Shown in pieces: positions 61,845 to 64,000 of a stretch of DNA of 64,000 nt. A model generated the notes under the pieces. The model saw only the letters and a program-made list of their open reading frames with translations. It had not been told where the DNA came from and made no database searches. How positions within the stretch are numbered: the stretch's first letter is position 1; each line of letters opens with the position of its first letter. Origin of the DNA: Sphingorhabdus sp. 109 (GTDB lineage: Bacteria; Pseudomonadota; Alphaproteobacteria; Sphingomonadales; Sphingomonadaceae). The stretch is taken from positions 3,123,290 through 3,187,289 of the forward strand of contig NZ_LR732707.1 in assembly GCF_902506555.1 (NCBI RefSeq), read 5' to 3'. A program made the position numbers and the translations under genes.

Positions 61845-62708
61845 ATGACCATTGATCTTGATCTCCTGTTAAAAGCCTATGCATCGGGCATCTTCCCGAT
61901 GGCGGATGCCCGGGACGATCCGGACACTTTCTGGGTGGAACCAAAAACGCGGGCCATCATTCCGCTCGACAATTTCCGGATGTCGCGCTCGTTGCGCAAG
62001 ACCATCCGATCCGACCGGTTCCGGGTGTCGACCGACAGTGCCTTTGCCGATGTGATCCGGATTTGCGCCAGCGAGGCCGACGACCGTCAGGAAACATGGA
62101 TCAATGCCGAGATCGAACAGGCGTTCAACCAGCTGCACCAGCTGGGCCATGCGCACAGCGTTGAATGTTGGCTATGGAATGCCGAATCCGGTGAGGAGGA
62201 TCTGGTCGGTGGTCTCTATGGCCTCGCCATTGGCGGCGCCTTTTGCGGGGAAAGCATGTTTTCGCGCGCCAGCGACGCGTCGAAAGTGGCGCTGGCATGG
62301 CTGGTGGCCCGGTTGAAGGTCGGCGGATTTCCGCTGCTCGACTGCCAGTTCATGACCGATCATCTGGCATCGTTGGGCGCGGTCGAGATCAGCCAGAAAG
62401 CCTATCTGGCTATGCTCGGAAAAGTGCGGAACTATGCGCCGTCTTCGGATTCGGCGATCAGGTCACCGATCAGGTCTTCCGGCGGATTGCTGGCCGGTGG
62501 TGCTGGTCTCGCTGCCGGTGCCGGAGCAGGGCTTGGCGCGGCGGCCGGGGGAGATGGCGATTCCGTCTCCGTCTCGTTCGGCGCGCTCGATATATTGTTG
62601 GCCAGATTGGACGATGATGTGCGCGGTGCCGTCGGATTGACCGAATTTTCCGGCGGATTTTCCTCGCCGGGGAAGCTCATCGCGCAGCTCTTGACCCAGA
62701 CATCATAG
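61845..62708 (+). CDS. aat: leucyl/phenylalanyl-tRNA--protein transferase, extended C-terminus
   Basis: 287 residues, longer than the usual ~230. The enzyme core is clear: YASGIFPMADARDDPDTFWVEPKTRAIIPLDNF, YGLAIGGAFCGESMFSRASDASKVAL, LDCQFMTDHLASLGAVEISQKAYL. It adds Leu or Phe to N-terminal Arg/Lys for N-end-rule degradation. From about residue 208 the frame runs antisense through the DUF2155 gene, adding a Gly/Ala-rich tail; its stop may once have been earlier. Confidence 0.9.
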   Translation: MTIDLDLLLKAYASGIFPMADARDDPDTFWVEPKTRAIIPLDNFRMSRSLRKTIRSDRFRVSTDSAFADVIRICASEADDRQETWINAEIEQAFNQLHQLGHAHSVECWLWNAESGEEDLVGGLYGLAIGGAFCGESMFSRASDASKVALAWLVARLKVGGFPLLDCQFMTDHLASLGAVEISQKAYLAMLGKVRNYAPSSDSAIRSPIRSSGGLLAGGAGLAAGAGAGLGAAAGGDGDSVSVSFGALDILLARLDDDVRGAVGLTEFSGGFSSPGKLIAQLLTQTS

Positions 62709-63184
62709 ATCGGGTGCTCGACAACGTTCAGCGACGGCGATTCGCGAAACAGCCAGCCGGAAAAAACCCGTTTCCATTGATCCTCGCCGGACCGATTGGA
62801 AGGGCGTTCGTTAACCAGCAGCTGGACAAAGGCGCCCTGCTCGGGGGTGAGTTCCCAGGGGGCGGTGCGTTCGCAGGCTCGCAGCCGGACGATCGCGCGA
62901 CCGATGCGGATGGACTGGCCGGGCCGCAATTCGAGATCCCGGGTCAGGCCGTTGCGCTTGTTCAGAAAGCCGAGCGTGGCAACCCGTTCCGCCATCGGCG
63001 TTCCGATCTGCTCCGTAACCGGTGCGACCAGATCCCCATCGGTTGCAGCAACTTCTCCTTTTTCAGCCGCCTGGCCGGTGGCATTTTCCTCGACATTGTC
63101 GTCGCTGAACCAGCCACAGCCCGTCAGCAACAGCATGGCGGCCAGCATCGGAAAGGAAACGGAGTGGCGCAGCATGCCGGTCAT
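62432..63184 (-). CDS. DUF2155 family lipoprotein
   Basis: 250 residues: a lipobox (LLLTGC) signal, then the DUF2155 domain (ATLGFLNKRNGLTRDLELRPGQSIRIGRAIVRLRACERTAPWE, ending near VEHPIYDVWVKSC). The last ~90 residues are Pro/Ala/Ser-rich and lie antisense to aat. It starts in an ATGA overlap with the NDUFA12 gene, indicating coupling. The role is unknown; many family members accompany cell-envelope genes. Confidence 0.85.
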   Translation of the reverse strand: MTGMLRHSVSFPMLAAMLLLTGCGWFSDDNVEENATGQAAEKGEVAATDGDLVAPVTEQIGTPMAERVATLGFLNKRNGLTRDLELRPGQSIRIGRAIVRLRACERTAPWELTPEQGAFVQLLVNERPSNRSGEDQWKRVFSGWLFRESPSLNVVEHPIYDVWVKSCAMSFPGEENPPENSVNPTAPRTSSSNLANNISSAPNETETESPSPPAAAPSPAPAPAARPAPPASNPPEDLIGDLIAESEDGA

Positions 63185-63588
63185 TCCGCTTCGGCGGGGT
63201 TCCAGGATTCATAATCGCCGGTTGCTGCGGCACGGTGACCGCCTTGTTCCAGTGCCCCTGCCGGGCGATAGGCATAAGCGGTGCCGGTCAGGTTTCCGCT
63301 CGGCTCTTTCTCCCAGATGCGCGGTTGCGGCAAATGGCTTTCGGGAATTTCGTCATAGCTGTGATGCAGCCATCCGTGCCATTCCGGCGGCACGCGGCTG
63401 GCGTCATTGGAGCCGTTGTAAATAACCCAGCGCTTGCCGGCCGGATCGCCGGATTCGGCTTTTTTTGCCTGATAATAGATATTGCCAAACACATCTTCGC
63501 CGACGCGCTTGCCTTTGCGGGCGCTAAACAGGGCGGTGCCGATCGTTGCGCCGTCCCACCAAGTGAATATTTTCGCCAATATGTTCAT
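63181..63588 (-). CDS. NADH:ubiquinone oxidoreductase accessory subunit NDUFA12
   Basis: 135 residues matching the complex I accessory subunit B17.2/NDUFA12 found in mitochondria and alphaproteobacteria: FTWWDGATIGTALFSARKGKRVGEDVFGNIYYQAKK, RWVIYNGSNDASRVPPEWHGWLHHSYDEIP. It stabilises the peripheral arm of complex I. Confidence 0.93.
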   Translation of the reverse strand: MNILAKIFTWWDGATIGTALFSARKGKRVGEDVFGNIYYQAKKAESGDPAGKRWVIYNGSNDASRVPPEWHGWLHHSYDEIPESHLPQPRIWEKEPSGNLTGTAYAYRPAGALEQGGHRAAATGDYESWNPAEAE

Positions 63589-63669
63589 GCTGTGCGCTTA
63601 GCCCCGCAGCCATGCGCTTCGCAATGAAAAAATGTCAAAGCGGACGGATGGTGGCGCTTGTTGATAGCG

Positions 63670-63999
63670 TCACTGCCAAGTGATTTTGTCGCCGGGTTCG
63701 ATACCCAGTTCTGCCGCGCGCCCTGCGGCAATTTCAAACACGGCGGCCACCGGCTCGCCGGAGCGGACCGATTCCAGCGAATAGGGCGTGGTGTTGGCCG
63801 CGATCGATTCGATCGTCCCGTCGCGGCGGACAAAGATAATATCCAGCGAAATCACGGTGTTTTTCATCCAGAAGCTGGCGATGCGATCTTTGGCAAAGGG
63901 GAAAATCATTCCTTCGTCCGGCGCCAGCCGGGTCCGGAACATCAGGCCCTGTGCCTGTTCGGCAGCGCTTTCTGCCACTTCGACGGTGAAGCGATGCAC
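63670..63999 (-). CDS. DUF192 family protein, cut by the window end
   Basis: At least 109 residues: VAESAAEQAQGLMFRTRLAPDEGMIFPFAKDRIASFWMKNTVISLDIIFVRRDGTIESI is the DUF192 pattern. The family normally begins with a signal peptide, so the true start lies beyond base 64000 and the GTG at 63999 is probably internal. Function unknown. It ends 82 bases upstream of the NDUFA12 gene, possibly the same operon. Confidence 0.87.
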   Translation of the reverse strand: MHRFTVEVAESAAEQAQGLMFRTRLAPDEGMIFPFAKDRIASFWMKNTVISLDIIFVRRDGTIESIAANTTPYSLESVRSGEPVAAVFEIAAGRAAELGIEPGDKITWQ

Positions 64000-64000
64000 C

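Overview
The window reads as chromosome of an alphaproteobacterium of the order Sphingomonadales (Sphingopyxis/Sphingorhabdus-like). The basis is family knowledge: a CpdR single-domain regulator, SapC, a tiny aa3-oxidase subunit IV next to split pntAA/pntAB/pntB, NDUFA12, plant-type GshA, DUF2793/DUF2855/DUF6127 proteins, and above all a complete RcGTA-like gene transfer agent (GTA) cluster. No search was run, so the genus is inference.

Layout. 0-14.7 kb is housekeeping: an S24 repressor, an MBL hydrolase, MAPEG plus a HELSH protein, rpmF-plsX-fabH, an AraC regulator, tRNA-Val, cpdR, an N-formylglutamate amidohydrolase family protein, a candidate small RNA, sapC, an FAD oxidoreductase, a DEAD-box helicase and an NtrC-type regulator. 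14.8-17.8 kb is the transhydrogenase operon. 17.9-32.4 kb holds a racemase-like protein with serines at the catalytic positions, a beta-helix/diheme-cytochrome pair, an MFS pump, a pentapeptide/LprI protein, dinB, gshA, a YqaA protein, an AGCS symporter, a DUF2855 protein and a cyclic-nucleotide-binding patatin.

32.4-47.7 kb is the GTA: small and large terminase, portal, DUF6127, prohead protease, capsid, connectors, tail, NlpC peptidase, host-specificity protein and a DUF2793 protein, nearly all overlapping by 1-17 bases. It is preceded by a consensus promoter whose -10 box overlaps a LexA-box-like site, then by an intrinsic terminator and a hairpin next to the first ribosome binding site. 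Palindromic mobile repeats have landed in it several times. One lies in frame inside the terminase and one forms the N-terminus of a tail chaperone ORF. A TIM-barrel-like domain sits in the gp12 protein, while gp15 is short.

47.8-64 kb: an outer-membrane barrel protein cut short after its proline linker, a GFA protein, a transglutaminase, and the rplA-rplK-nusG-secE block (minus strand). That block is separated from tRNA-Trp by a PhyH/DsbA-like/TetR/VOC island, which carries a 44-bp perfect palindrome. Then come PilZ, cupin and Rieske oxygenase genes, YbaN, nhaA with a structured leader, an OxyR-like regulator lacking the peroxidatic cysteine but with an OxyR-box-like site at its own start, aat overlapping a DUF2155 gene antisense, NDUFA12, and a DUF192 gene cut by the window end. 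No CRISPR array, rRNA, IS transposase or integrase was seen.
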